A stretch of 64,000 nucleotides of DNA, from the NCBI RefSeq assembly GCF_902806995.1, contig NZ_LR777654.1, forward strand, positions 496,001 through 560,000. Reading direction: 5' to 3'. Position 1 is the first letter of the stretch. Every line of letters starts with the position of its first letter. Shown piece by piece: positions 57,937 through 64,000 of the stretch. Both the position numbers and the translations under genes were made by a program. The notes beneath the pieces are model-generated. The model had not been told where the DNA came from, did not search any database, and saw only the letters and a list, made by a program, of their open reading frames with translations. Source of the DNA: Chlamydiifrater volucris (GTDB lineage Bacteria; Chlamydiota; Chlamydiia; Chlamydiales; Chlamydiaceae).

Positions 57937-58011
57937 CGGAGTATAGCGCAGCCTGGTTAGCGCGGTTGCTTTGGGAGCAATAGGTCGGGGGTTCGAATCC
58001 CTCTACTCCGA
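57937..58011 (+). tRNA. tRNA-Pro (anticodon TGG)
   Basis: A full cloverleaf folds. The acceptor stem is CGGAGTA/TACTCCG with discriminator A; the D-stem is GCGC/GCGC. The anticodon stem is GTTGC/GCAAT with loop TTTGGGA, giving anticodon TGG. The T-arm contains GTTCGAATC. The CCA end is not encoded. UGG reads proline codons. It lies between the divergent flhA and the ferredoxin gene, probably in one transcript with the latter. Confidence 0.95.
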
Positions 58012-58033
58012 TATCTTTTTTCTTGGAGATTTT

Positions 58034-58306
58034 ATGGCTAAATTGACGATTGTTTCGGGAGATGATTCTGAAGAGTTTGAGTTGGAAGATGGCGAGGGAA
58101 TTTCTGAGGTTTGCGAAGAAGCTGGCGTCCCGTTCGCTTGTACGGAAGGGGTTTGTGGAACCTGTGTCATAGAAGTTCTTGAGGGGCAGGAGAATCTTTC
58201 CGAGTTCACCCAGGAAGAGAAGGACTTTCTCGGTGATGAGGGTGGTTGCGAGCGGCTGGCTTGCCAGTGTAAGATTCGGCACGGTAAAGTGAAGGTCACC
58301 TTTTAG
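58034..58306 (+). CDS. fer: 2Fe-2S ferredoxin
   Basis: Plant-type [2Fe-2S] electron carrier of 90 residues. Start ATG 58034 follows a TTGGAGA box. The cluster ligands are C36, C41, C44 (CTEGVCGTC spacing C-x4-C-x2-C) and C77 (LACQC). The acidic surface is typical of ferredoxins. It could donate electrons to the iron-sulfur enzyme IspG encoded 2 kb downstream, which is inference. It directly follows tRNA-Pro. Position matches CT059. Confidence 0.94.
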   Translation: MAKLTIVSGDDSEEFELEDGEGISEVCEEAGVPFACTEGVCGTCVIEVLEGQENLSEFTQEEKDFLGDEGGCERLACQCKIRHGKVKVTF

Positions 58307-58361
58307 GGCAGCTTTCTTTACGTCCTTTTATTTCCTTTAATCTCTGGCTTTTTATCAAAAA

Positions 58362-58381
58362 TTATAAAGAAAACTTTATAA
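58362..58381. repeat. AT-rich palindrome after ferredoxin
   Basis: TTATAAAG and CTTTATAA separated by 4 nt, between the ferredoxin stop and the next promoter. Weak, since it is A/T-only; possibly part of a terminator or regulator site. Confidence 0.35.
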
Positions 58382-58403
58382 AAAAGATAAAATCAAATCT
58401 TTT

Positions 58404-58432
58404 TTGTTAAAAACAAAAAAAATCGGTATAAT
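58404..58432 (+). promoter_or_regulatory. Sigma-66 promoter of the Inc pair
   Basis: TTGTTA and a perfect TATAAT separated by 17 bp, about 32 bp upstream of the first Inc start codon. This is the best consensus promoter I found in the window and would drive both Inc genes. Confidence 0.75.
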
Positions 58433-58464
58433 TACCACTGTAGTAATTTGATTTTGTTAGTTTT

Positions 58465-58800
58465 ATGAAGGTTTTTAGCAATAAAAATACCAGCAGTTTA
58501 CAAACAGATTCATCGGTTCCAGGCCAACCCGATATCGCACGAGAGAATTGTTCGAGGAAAAGGGTGCTTTCTGCAACCAAGAGGTTCTTTCTAGAGGTTC
58601 TCCCGAAATTAGCCATCATCTCCCTCGTAGTACTGTCTATGAGTTTGGCTATTGTCTATTGTTCCGTTGGCACGCTAGTTGGAGCTATTAGTTTGGGGTA
58701 TCTTATGTTATCCTCTGCCATCGCTGGAATTTGGATCTCGAAAAAAATGCATAAAAAGGAATCGGAAGCGACGGCCGCCAAAGTTCCTACCCATTCCTAA
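58465..58800 (+). CDS. Inc-type membrane protein (first of the CT058-position pair)
   Basis: 111 residues. A polar N-terminal part (about 1-45, with Ser/Thr/Asn and then a basic SRKRVLSATKRFF) is followed by two hydrophobic lobes (about 48-69 and 72-92). A short hydrophilic tail, ISKKMHKKESEATAAKV, ends the protein. This is the standard Inc topology with both ends facing the host cytosol. No domain recognised. It begins 33 bp after a strong TATAAT and is followed after 27 bp by the macrodomain Inc, so the two are co-transcribed and perhaps act together. In C. trachomatis this interval holds the single gene CT058. Confidence 0.8.
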   Translation: MKVFSNKNTSSLQTDSSVPGQPDIARENCSRKRVLSATKRFFLEVLPKLAIISLVVLSMSLAIVYCSVGTLVGAISLGYLMLSSAIAGIWISKKMHKKESEATAAKVPTHS

Positions 58801-58827
58801 AATCACGCAATAAGGAAGCATTTCGTT

Positions 58828-60090
58828 ATGAGCAATAATATACAACCTGGAGCACATCCTGGTTCTAGGGATTTTGGATTACCGCTAGGAGAAAACGTTG
58901 CGGAAGATTTCCTATCACAAGGGAATTCTTCTTCTGTTTCTAAAAGCCGCCTATCCTCTCTGCTTAAAACAGTCAAAAAGGACATTTCGGGACCTAAAGA
59001 TACTCGCCTGCAAGCCAGGATTGCTTTACTTGTTGTAAGCATAATAGCTATGTTAACTTTTATTGTAGGATTTGCCTCTTGCGTGATATTTGGTCTGCCT
59101 GCTCTGGCCGTAATTCCTCTGGTTGCCGGAGCAGTGTTTATTAGCTCTATCATTTTGCACAGGAGCCTATGTTCCTACAGAAAGACTATTCCCTCTGTAC
59201 GTTCTCCTTCTCCGACAACCAAAGTCCCTAAGCCGTCTTCTACCCCTAAAAAGACTCTGCCAACAACTCCACTTTCAGTAGTAAGGGAAGAGAAAAAAGT
59301 ACGAACTCCTGCTCTCGATGAAAAAATAACAAAAACACCCCTATCAGCTCCAACTCCTAAATCTCATTCAGTATCAACCCCAAGATCTAAGACTACTAGC
59401 TCTTGGATAAAGGTGGACCTTCCTCCGGGATGCTTGGCTAAGGAGGCCTTCTGCTGGGCTCATAAAGATATACCAAACTTAAAACTTGTATCAGCAAAAT
59501 ATTCTATAGATAGCCTAGCTGTACAAAAGAAATTTTTGACAGAATCGTCCGTTATCGTCAATTCAGCAAACCCGACAATGTATCCTGGCGGTGGAGGCAC
59601 TAACAAAGCGATATCCCTTAAGGTAACCCCAAAATCCTGGGATTCTAGCAAACAGTCTGCAGCCTTATCCTCTACTCCCCTCCATGGTCCACTGAAGGTA
59701 GGGGAATTCCGAGCTGGCTTTTGGGAATCTAAAGTTTTTGTGGAAAGCGAAGTCCTGACAACACCTACTCTTTTAGGGCAACTTTTGGGACCGGAGGCTT
59801 CCTCTTCTTCTATCAAAGGAGATGAGGGAATTGCTTCACATATTGTTGAAGAAGCATACTTTAACTGTGTAAAAGCTTGCCTCCAGCGTGGGTGCTTGAT
59901 TATCCAAACACCCCTTATCTCATCTGGAATATATGCTCAAGGAGCCAAAGACTCTTTGGCATGGCAAAAAATGTTGCGCACAGCTATGCTCTCCGGAATA
60001 ACGAGAGCCACGAAGACGACTGAAACTAAAAGCGAAGTGTTGATTATCATTGTAGATGTGAGCACACCTCCTCTAAGGCTTGGGTCCTAG
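58828..60090 (+). CDS. Inc-type membrane protein with C-terminal macrodomain
   Basis: 420 residues with an AAGGAAG box before the ATG. Layout: polar N-terminus (1-62), bilobed hydrophobic segment (about 63-86 and 90-111), Pro/Ser/Thr/Lys linker (about 120-192), then a globular domain (about 215-415). The globular domain matches the macrodomain fold. Residues 243-248 read IVNSAN, followed by a glycine loop GGGG (254-257) and AI. Later come VGEFRAGFW, a helix VEEAYFNCVKACLQRG, and TPLISSGIYA (361-370), then a closing strand SEVLIIIVD. Macrodomains bind ADP-ribose or remove it from proteins. The Asp and His that follow the glycine loop in MacroD-type hydrolases are Asn259 and Ser263 here, so binding may outweigh hydrolysis. 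The gene occupies the CT058 position. Confidence 0.85.
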   Translation: MSNNIQPGAHPGSRDFGLPLGENVAEDFLSQGNSSSVSKSRLSSLLKTVKKDISGPKDTRLQARIALLVVSIIAMLTFIVGFASCVIFGLPALAVIPLVAGAVFISSIILHRSLCSYRKTIPSVRSPSPTTKVPKPSSTPKKTLPTTPLSVVREEKKVRTPALDEKITKTPLSAPTPKSHSVSTPRSKTTSSWIKVDLPPGCLAKEAFCWAHKDIPNLKLVSAKYSIDSLAVQKKFLTESSVIVNSANPTMYPGGGGTNKAISLKVTPKSWDSSKQSAALSSTPLHGPLKVGEFRAGFWESKVFVESEVLTTPTLLGQLLGPEASSSSIKGDEGIASHIVEEAYFNCVKACLQRGCLIIQTPLISSGIYAQGAKDSLAWQKMLRTAMLSGITRATKTTETKSEVLIIIVDVSTPPLRLGS

Positions 60091-60276
60091 GGAGAGAGGG
60101 CTTGAAGGGAGTTTTCGTTCCTCTTGCGAGTGAACAGGCTGTGAATTTTATTAGGGTTGGCTCTTATCTTAGATACTATCGTTATTCTTTTTCTTAATAT
60201 GTCTGCAGAGGTCTTGGCAGAGGTTGGCATTGCCTAAGAGACCACTTCTTTAAAACCATCAAAAGGAAAAGTCACT

Positions 60277-62139
60277 ATGCTTAAAGGCACGTTGTCCCCC
60301 GTAAATACCCATCGTCGCAAAACTAGATCTGTAAACGTAGGCCATGTCCAAGTAGGCAGTGAGCATCCGATTCGTGTTCAATCGATGACAAACACTGCAA
60401 CTGATGATGTTGAAGGAACTGTGAAGCAGATCTTAGATCTAGCTGAGGCAGGCTGTGAGATTGCCCGAGTCACAGTCCAAGGTATGAAAGAAGTTAAGGC
60501 TTGTGAAAAAATTAAAGAGCGCCTTGATGCTCTAAAGTGTTCTATTCCCCTAGTTGCTGACATCCACTTCTTCCCTCCCGCTGCTTTACATGTGGCGGAC
60601 TATGTGGATAAAGTTCGTATCAATCCAGGCAATTATGCAGATAAGCGCTACTTATTTGAAGAAACAAAAAAATGGTCTGACAAGGATTTTGAAAGAGGAT
60701 TTGAAAGAATTAGGAATAAGTTTCTTCCTTTGGTCAATAAGTGCCGGTCTCTGGGAAAATCTATGAGAATCGGGGTTAATCATGGCTCTCTATCAGAGAG
60801 AATTCTTCAAAAGTACGGAAATACTCCTTTGGGCCTCGTAGTATCTGCTCTGGAATACACCCAAATATGTGTAGAAGAAAATTTCCACGAACTCATTTTT
60901 TCCATTAAGTCCAGTAACGTTGTTGTTATGACAGAGTCTTATCGTCTATTAGCTAAAGAACTTGATGCCAGAGGGTGGCATTATCCCTTGCACCTCGGAG
61001 TTACTGAAGCTGGAATGGATTTGGAAGGCTCTATTAAATCTGCAACGGGAATAGGCGCCCTCCTGATCGAGGGCATAGGCGATACTATACGCTGTTCACT
61101 GACAGGCCATCCCGTCGTAGAAATGCCCACGTGTAATGAGATATTAGCTAAACTAGACCAATACCACAAAAATATAGAAAACCAGCCAAAGCATAGTTTC
61201 TGCCCACCCAGGGAAGGGTCTCAAAAAGATACTCTAGAGATCTATGATCAAGAAAGCTCTCCTACCATCTTTCCTTTATTTCTTATTATCAATGCGCAGC
61301 AAGTAACGAGTTCTTTCCTTTCAGATCTGGGCATTATAAAAAAAATAGATGGATATAAGAAAGCAACTACTTCTCCGGACGCCATTATAGTAGAGTCATC
61401 TATCTTGGACAAACTTCCTTTGTCTGTGCTTCAATCAGTCGGAATTCGCGTGTTTACAAAAGAAGATTTTGTTTCCGCATCCGGGGATTTTCCTGGAGAG
61501 TGGCCACGAACCCTATCAATGGCCACTGATAAACTAGTATTTTATCCCTCGGAATCCAAAATTACTTCCGTAAGAGAGTTTCTATCTTGGAAGGCGGCTG
61601 CACGCAACTTTACCTCAGTGTTTTTGGCGATGGAATACCCTGTTGCAAAAACTCCCTTAGAACTCGCTGTTTCTGCGTCTATGGATCTCTCTTCTTTTCT
61701 TATAGACAACCAAATTCAAGGAGTTGTTTTAGATGCTCCTTTCATTTCTTTACCATTGATGAGAAGGATAGGGTTCTCAATTTTACAGGGAACCAGAAAG
61801 CGTTCTTCTGCAGCTGAAATGATTTCTTGCCCATCGTGTGGACGTACGCTCTTTGATCTCCCCTCCGTAACTGAAAGAATACAATCTCTTACGTCTCATT
61901 TATCGGGATTAAAAATTGCTGTCATGGGCTGTGTGGTTAATGGCCCTGGAGAGCTGGCCGATGCTGATTTTGGCTTCATTGGATCAAAGCCTGGTCTCAT
62001 TGACCTGTACGTCAAACATACCCCTGTTCGAAGAGACATCCCCATGGAAGAAGCTGAGGAAGCACTTATACAGTTGCTAAAGGAGCACAACGTATGGGTA
62101 GAACCTGAGCATGAAACAAAAGAAATTAATGAGGATTAA
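60277..62139 (+). CDS. ispG: 4-hydroxy-3-methylbut-2-enyl-diphosphate synthase
   Basis: [4Fe-4S] enzyme of the MEP isoprenoid pathway (also gcpE). The 620 residues form an N-terminal TIM barrel (VGSEHPIRVQSMTNT, VADIHFFPPAAL, DKVRINPGN, RIGVNHGSLSERIL). A long insertion covers about 305-500. The C-terminal cluster domain has CPSC (518-521), MGCVVNGPGE (Cys 552, Glu 558). E. coli IspG is about 370 residues; the insertion type occurs in chlamydiae and plants. It starts 187 bp after the macrodomain Inc. Position matches CT057. Confidence 0.95.
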   Translation: MLKGTLSPVNTHRRKTRSVNVGHVQVGSEHPIRVQSMTNTATDDVEGTVKQILDLAEAGCEIARVTVQGMKEVKACEKIKERLDALKCSIPLVADIHFFPPAALHVADYVDKVRINPGNYADKRYLFEETKKWSDKDFERGFERIRNKFLPLVNKCRSLGKSMRIGVNHGSLSERILQKYGNTPLGLVVSALEYTQICVEENFHELIFSIKSSNVVVMTESYRLLAKELDARGWHYPLHLGVTEAGMDLEGSIKSATGIGALLIEGIGDTIRCSLTGHPVVEMPTCNEILAKLDQYHKNIENQPKHSFCPPREGSQKDTLEIYDQESSPTIFPLFLIINAQQVTSSFLSDLGIIKKIDGYKKATTSPDAIIVESSILDKLPLSVLQSVGIRVFTKEDFVSASGDFPGEWPRTLSMATDKLVFYPSESKITSVREFLSWKAAARNFTSVFLAMEYPVAKTPLELAVSASMDLSSFLIDNQIQGVVLDAPFISLPLMRRIGFSILQGTRKRSSAAEMISCPSCGRTLFDLPSVTERIQSLTSHLSGLKIAVMGCVVNGPGELADADFGFIGSKPGLIDLYVKHTPVRRDIPMEEAEEALIQLLKEHNVWVEPEHETKEINED

Positions 62140-62274
62140 AAATGTTTCAATCAATTGGCAATCAAACTCTTTTATTTTTATTATAAAATATAGGTTCTCA
62201 AACAAATCCGAAAATAGCAATATTGCTTCGGCTGCCTTCTACTCCCAAAAACACGTGCGCTAGGAGAGTGTCCC

Positions 62275-63030
62275 ATGATCAGTTCGCAAGAAAAAGATGG
62301 TTTCCGTTACTTCTCTGTCTCTTCGCTCAAAGAGTTCCCTATAGATGTCAAAATCTTTCCTAAACAGATCCGGACCTCCAGCTCTCCTGTGCAGACAGAC
62401 TACATAACCCCTGAGGAAATGTTAGCTTTATGTCCGGGAAAATTTTATAGAAGTTTACATCAAAGTCACAGCACGACAGTTCGTGAAGCGGAGCTTATCT
62501 GCTCTCCCTTCTCCATAGGGGATGCCATGTATACAAGTACACCAGGGATATCTCTCCTTATCAAGCACGCAGATTGTCAAGCCACGGTATTTTATGATAA
62601 GCGCAAACACGTCATAGCCAATGTGCATTGTGGATGGAGAGGATTGGTTGCGGGGATCTACACGGTGACTGTCAATGCTATGCGGAAAAGGTTTCTCTCT
62701 AATCCAGAGGATTTAGTGGTCTTCATTGGCCCTAGTTTGGGCCTTAATGCTTCGGAGTTTCTTTCCTACAAAGAAATTTTTCCTAAATATTTTCAGAAGT
62801 TTATGTCTCCTGGTTGTCTTTTTGACCTTAAGGCTATAGCTAAATTACAAATTAAGAACCTAGGAGTTCCCGAAAGTCAGATACATGTGTCAGACATTTG
62901 CACCTATTCTTCTAAAGATTTCTTTTCCTACCGCAGGGGCTGCAAGGAAAACCCATGTCAATCAAGAAAAAAATCCCCTAGAGACCCTTACATAGGGAAC
63001 TGGACGGCTGTTACATTAAAACCTGTTTAG
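62275..63030 (+). CDS. YfiH/LACC1-family protein (purine nucleoside phosphorylase/polyphenol oxidase fold)
   Basis: 251 residues. The metal-site motifs are His65 in LHQSHST, Cys101 in [12 protein letters not shown] and His118 in NVHCGWRG, the usual His-Cys-His set of the family. A late [14 protein letters not shown] segment matches the family C-terminus. Members such as LACC1 and bacterial YlmD/YfiH cleave purine nucleosides; which reaction occurs here is not visible. The last 4 bp overlap the convergent sucB stop. Position matches CT056. Confidence 0.88.
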   Translation: MISSQEKDGFRYFSVSSLKEFPIDVKIFPKQIRTSSSPVQTDYITPEEMLALCPGKFYRSLHQSHSTTVREAELICSPFSIGDAMYTSTPGISLLIKHADCQATVFYDKRKHVIANVHCGWRGLVAGIYTVTVNAMRKRFLSNPEDLVVFIGPSLGLNASEFLSYKEIFPKYFQKFMSPGCLFDLKAIAKLQIKNLGVPESQIHVSDICTYSSKDFFSYRRGCKENPCQSRKKSPRDPYIGNWTAVTLKPV

Positions 63031-64000
63031 TCCAGTAATACTTCGGGCATTTCCAAAAGTTCTTTGACTTTTACAAGGAAGGTTACGGCTTCTTTGCCGT
63101 CAATAATGCGATGGTCATAACTCAATGCCACGTACATCATTTCCCTGATGGCTACTTCGTTGTCTATAACAACCGGCCTTTTTTCGATCTTATGCATACC
63201 CAGTATCCCTACCTGAGGAGGGTTAATAATTGGAGTGGATAGAAGTGATCCATAAACCCCTCCATTAGTTATAGTAAAGCAACCACCTTTCAGATCGTCT
63301 AAAGACAGCCCTCCTTCCCTGGCTCTAGTGGCAAGGTTAGCCAAGGTCTTCTCAATATCTGCGTTAGTAAGAGAATCACAATTCTTTATCACAGGAACTA
63401 CCAGCCCTCTGTCAGTTCCTACAGCAACAGAAATATCAAAATATTTACGATAAACAATGTAGTCCTCGTCGATATAAGCATTAAGTTGAGGAACTTCCTT
63501 TAAAGCTGCAACAACAGCTTTGATGAAGAAAGACATAAACCCTAATTTTATTCCATGCTTAGCAACAAATTCCTCCTGTTTTTCCTTACGCAAAAGAATA
63601 AGCGCAGTCATGTCGATTTCATTGAATGTTGTCAACATGGCTGACTCCTGAAGAGCTTGCACAAGCCTTTTAGAAATAGTCTTTCGTATACCACTCATAC
63701 GCGTTCTTTCTTCTGCAAGGTCCTCCGTGTCCTGAGAAAGATTCTTCAAAGGAATAAAATTCCCTCTTTGAGGCGGTAGGTCTTGTATTTTAACAGACTT
63801 TTGATCGGATACATCACTATTAAAAGGTATGACTTTATCACTTCCTTCTCGAAAATCCCCTGGGCTAGAAGCAGTTAGTGAAAGATCAACCTCTTTATCA
63901 GAGAAACCTCGCTCTGAAGATACTTCTGAAGAAGTTACAGATTCTGTGATGTGTGTTTGTTGTTGAGAAGGACTTCCAGCTTCCCCCTCGGAATATAATT
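63027..64000 (-). CDS. sucB: 2-oxoglutarate dehydrogenase E2, succinyltransferase (partial)
   Basis: The frame is open to the window end, so the lipoyl domain and true start lie outside; about 323 C-terminal residues are present. A Ser/Glu/Asp-rich linker (about 64,000-63,780) leads to the catalytic domain, which begins near [20 protein letters not shown]. It contains [25 protein letters not shown] and the active-site motif [12 protein letters not shown]. Those blocks favour the succinyltransferase type over the acetyltransferase at the other end of the window. It would act with E1 (sucA, expected just beyond). The 3' end overlaps the YfiH gene by 4 bp. Position matches CT055. Confidence 0.92.
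   Translation of the reverse strand, partial: LYSEGEAGSPSQQQTHITESVTSSEVSSERGFSDKEVDLSLTASSPGDFREGSDKVIPFNSDVSDQKSVKIQDLPPQRGNFIPLKNLSQDTEDLAEERTRMSGIRKTISKRLVQALQESAMLTTFNEIDMTALILLRKEKQEEFVAKHGIKLGFMSFFIKAVVAALKEVPQLNAYIDEDYIVYRKYFDISVAVGTDRGLVVPVIKNCDSLTNADIEKTLANLATRAREGGLSLDDLKGGCFTITNGGVYGSLLSTPIINPPQVGILGMHKIEKRPVVIDNEVAIREMMYVALSYDHRIIDGKEAVTFLVKVKELLEMPEVLLD

Noticed and set aside
1-64000. CRISPR arrays, insertion sequences, prophage or rRNA genes
   Set aside because: No spaced direct repeats, transposase or integrase motifs, or rRNA sequence were seen; the window is compact chromosome typical of Chlamydiaceae.

Overview
The window is chromosome of an obligate intracellular bacterium of the family Chlamydiaceae. 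The evidence is a set of genes found together only there: a chlamydial ADP/ATP translocase, a type III secretion (T3S) block with CopN and its chaperone, the YtgABCD iron transporter with a repressor fused to the permease, LtuB, FlhA and sigma-28 in a non-flagellate, and several inclusion-membrane-type (Inc) proteins. AT-rich intergenic DNA fits this. Gene order follows C. trachomatis blocks CT246-CT252 and then CT101 down to CT055 (numbers from memory). The two blocks are joined at lgt, which is the arrangement I recall for C. pneumoniae and relatives. Absence of ribF after truB, absence of a recognisable CT081, and private Inc genes suggest a less studied Chlamydia or a sister genus. I cannot name the species.

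Layout. 1-4.3 kb: end of pyruvate dehydrogenase (pdhB', pdhC) and glycogen phosphorylase. 4.4-9.7 kb: an Inc gene and the reverse-strand group lgt-yidC-dnaA. 9.8-18.7 kb: a small membrane protein, acpS, trxB, then the translation group rpsA-nusA-infB-rbfA-truB. 18.8-26.7 kb: ychF, then the T3S operon sctU-sctV-copN-scc1, with malQ translationally coupled at its end. 26.8-33.1 kb: rpmB, a UbiD decarboxylase, a secreted phospholipase-D-like protein, and late/effector-type genes (CT083-like, CT082-like, ltuB). 33.4-39.5 kb: an MreD-like protein, folD, apbE, smpB, dnaN, recF and a secreted alpha/beta hydrolase. 39.5-46.8 kb: reverse-strand rseP, dxr and the ytgABCD iron operon. 47.3-54.3 kb: a conserved hypothetical, npt1, lepA, gnd, tyrS. 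54.7-64 kb: a private small Inc, sigma-28, flhA, tRNA-Pro, ferredoxin, an Inc pair whose second member carries a macrodomain, ispG, a YfiH-type protein and the 3' part of sucB.

How it fits together. The genes support growth inside a host vacuole. Npt1 imports host ATP, YtgABCD acquires iron under YtgR control, and GlgP with MalQ mobilises glycogen. PDH and OGDH components feed a partial TCA cycle. IspG (with ferredoxin as a plausible electron donor) and Dxr belong to the MEP isoprenoid route. CdsU/CdsV/CopN/Scc1 form part of the secretion machine that delivers Inc and effector proteins.

The most unusual locus is 58.4-60.1 kb. There a bilobed Inc-type membrane anchor is joined through a Pro/Ser/Thr/Lys linker to a C-terminal macrodomain. 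If the protein is inserted like other Incs, this would place an ADP-ribose-binding module on the host-cytosol face of the inclusion.
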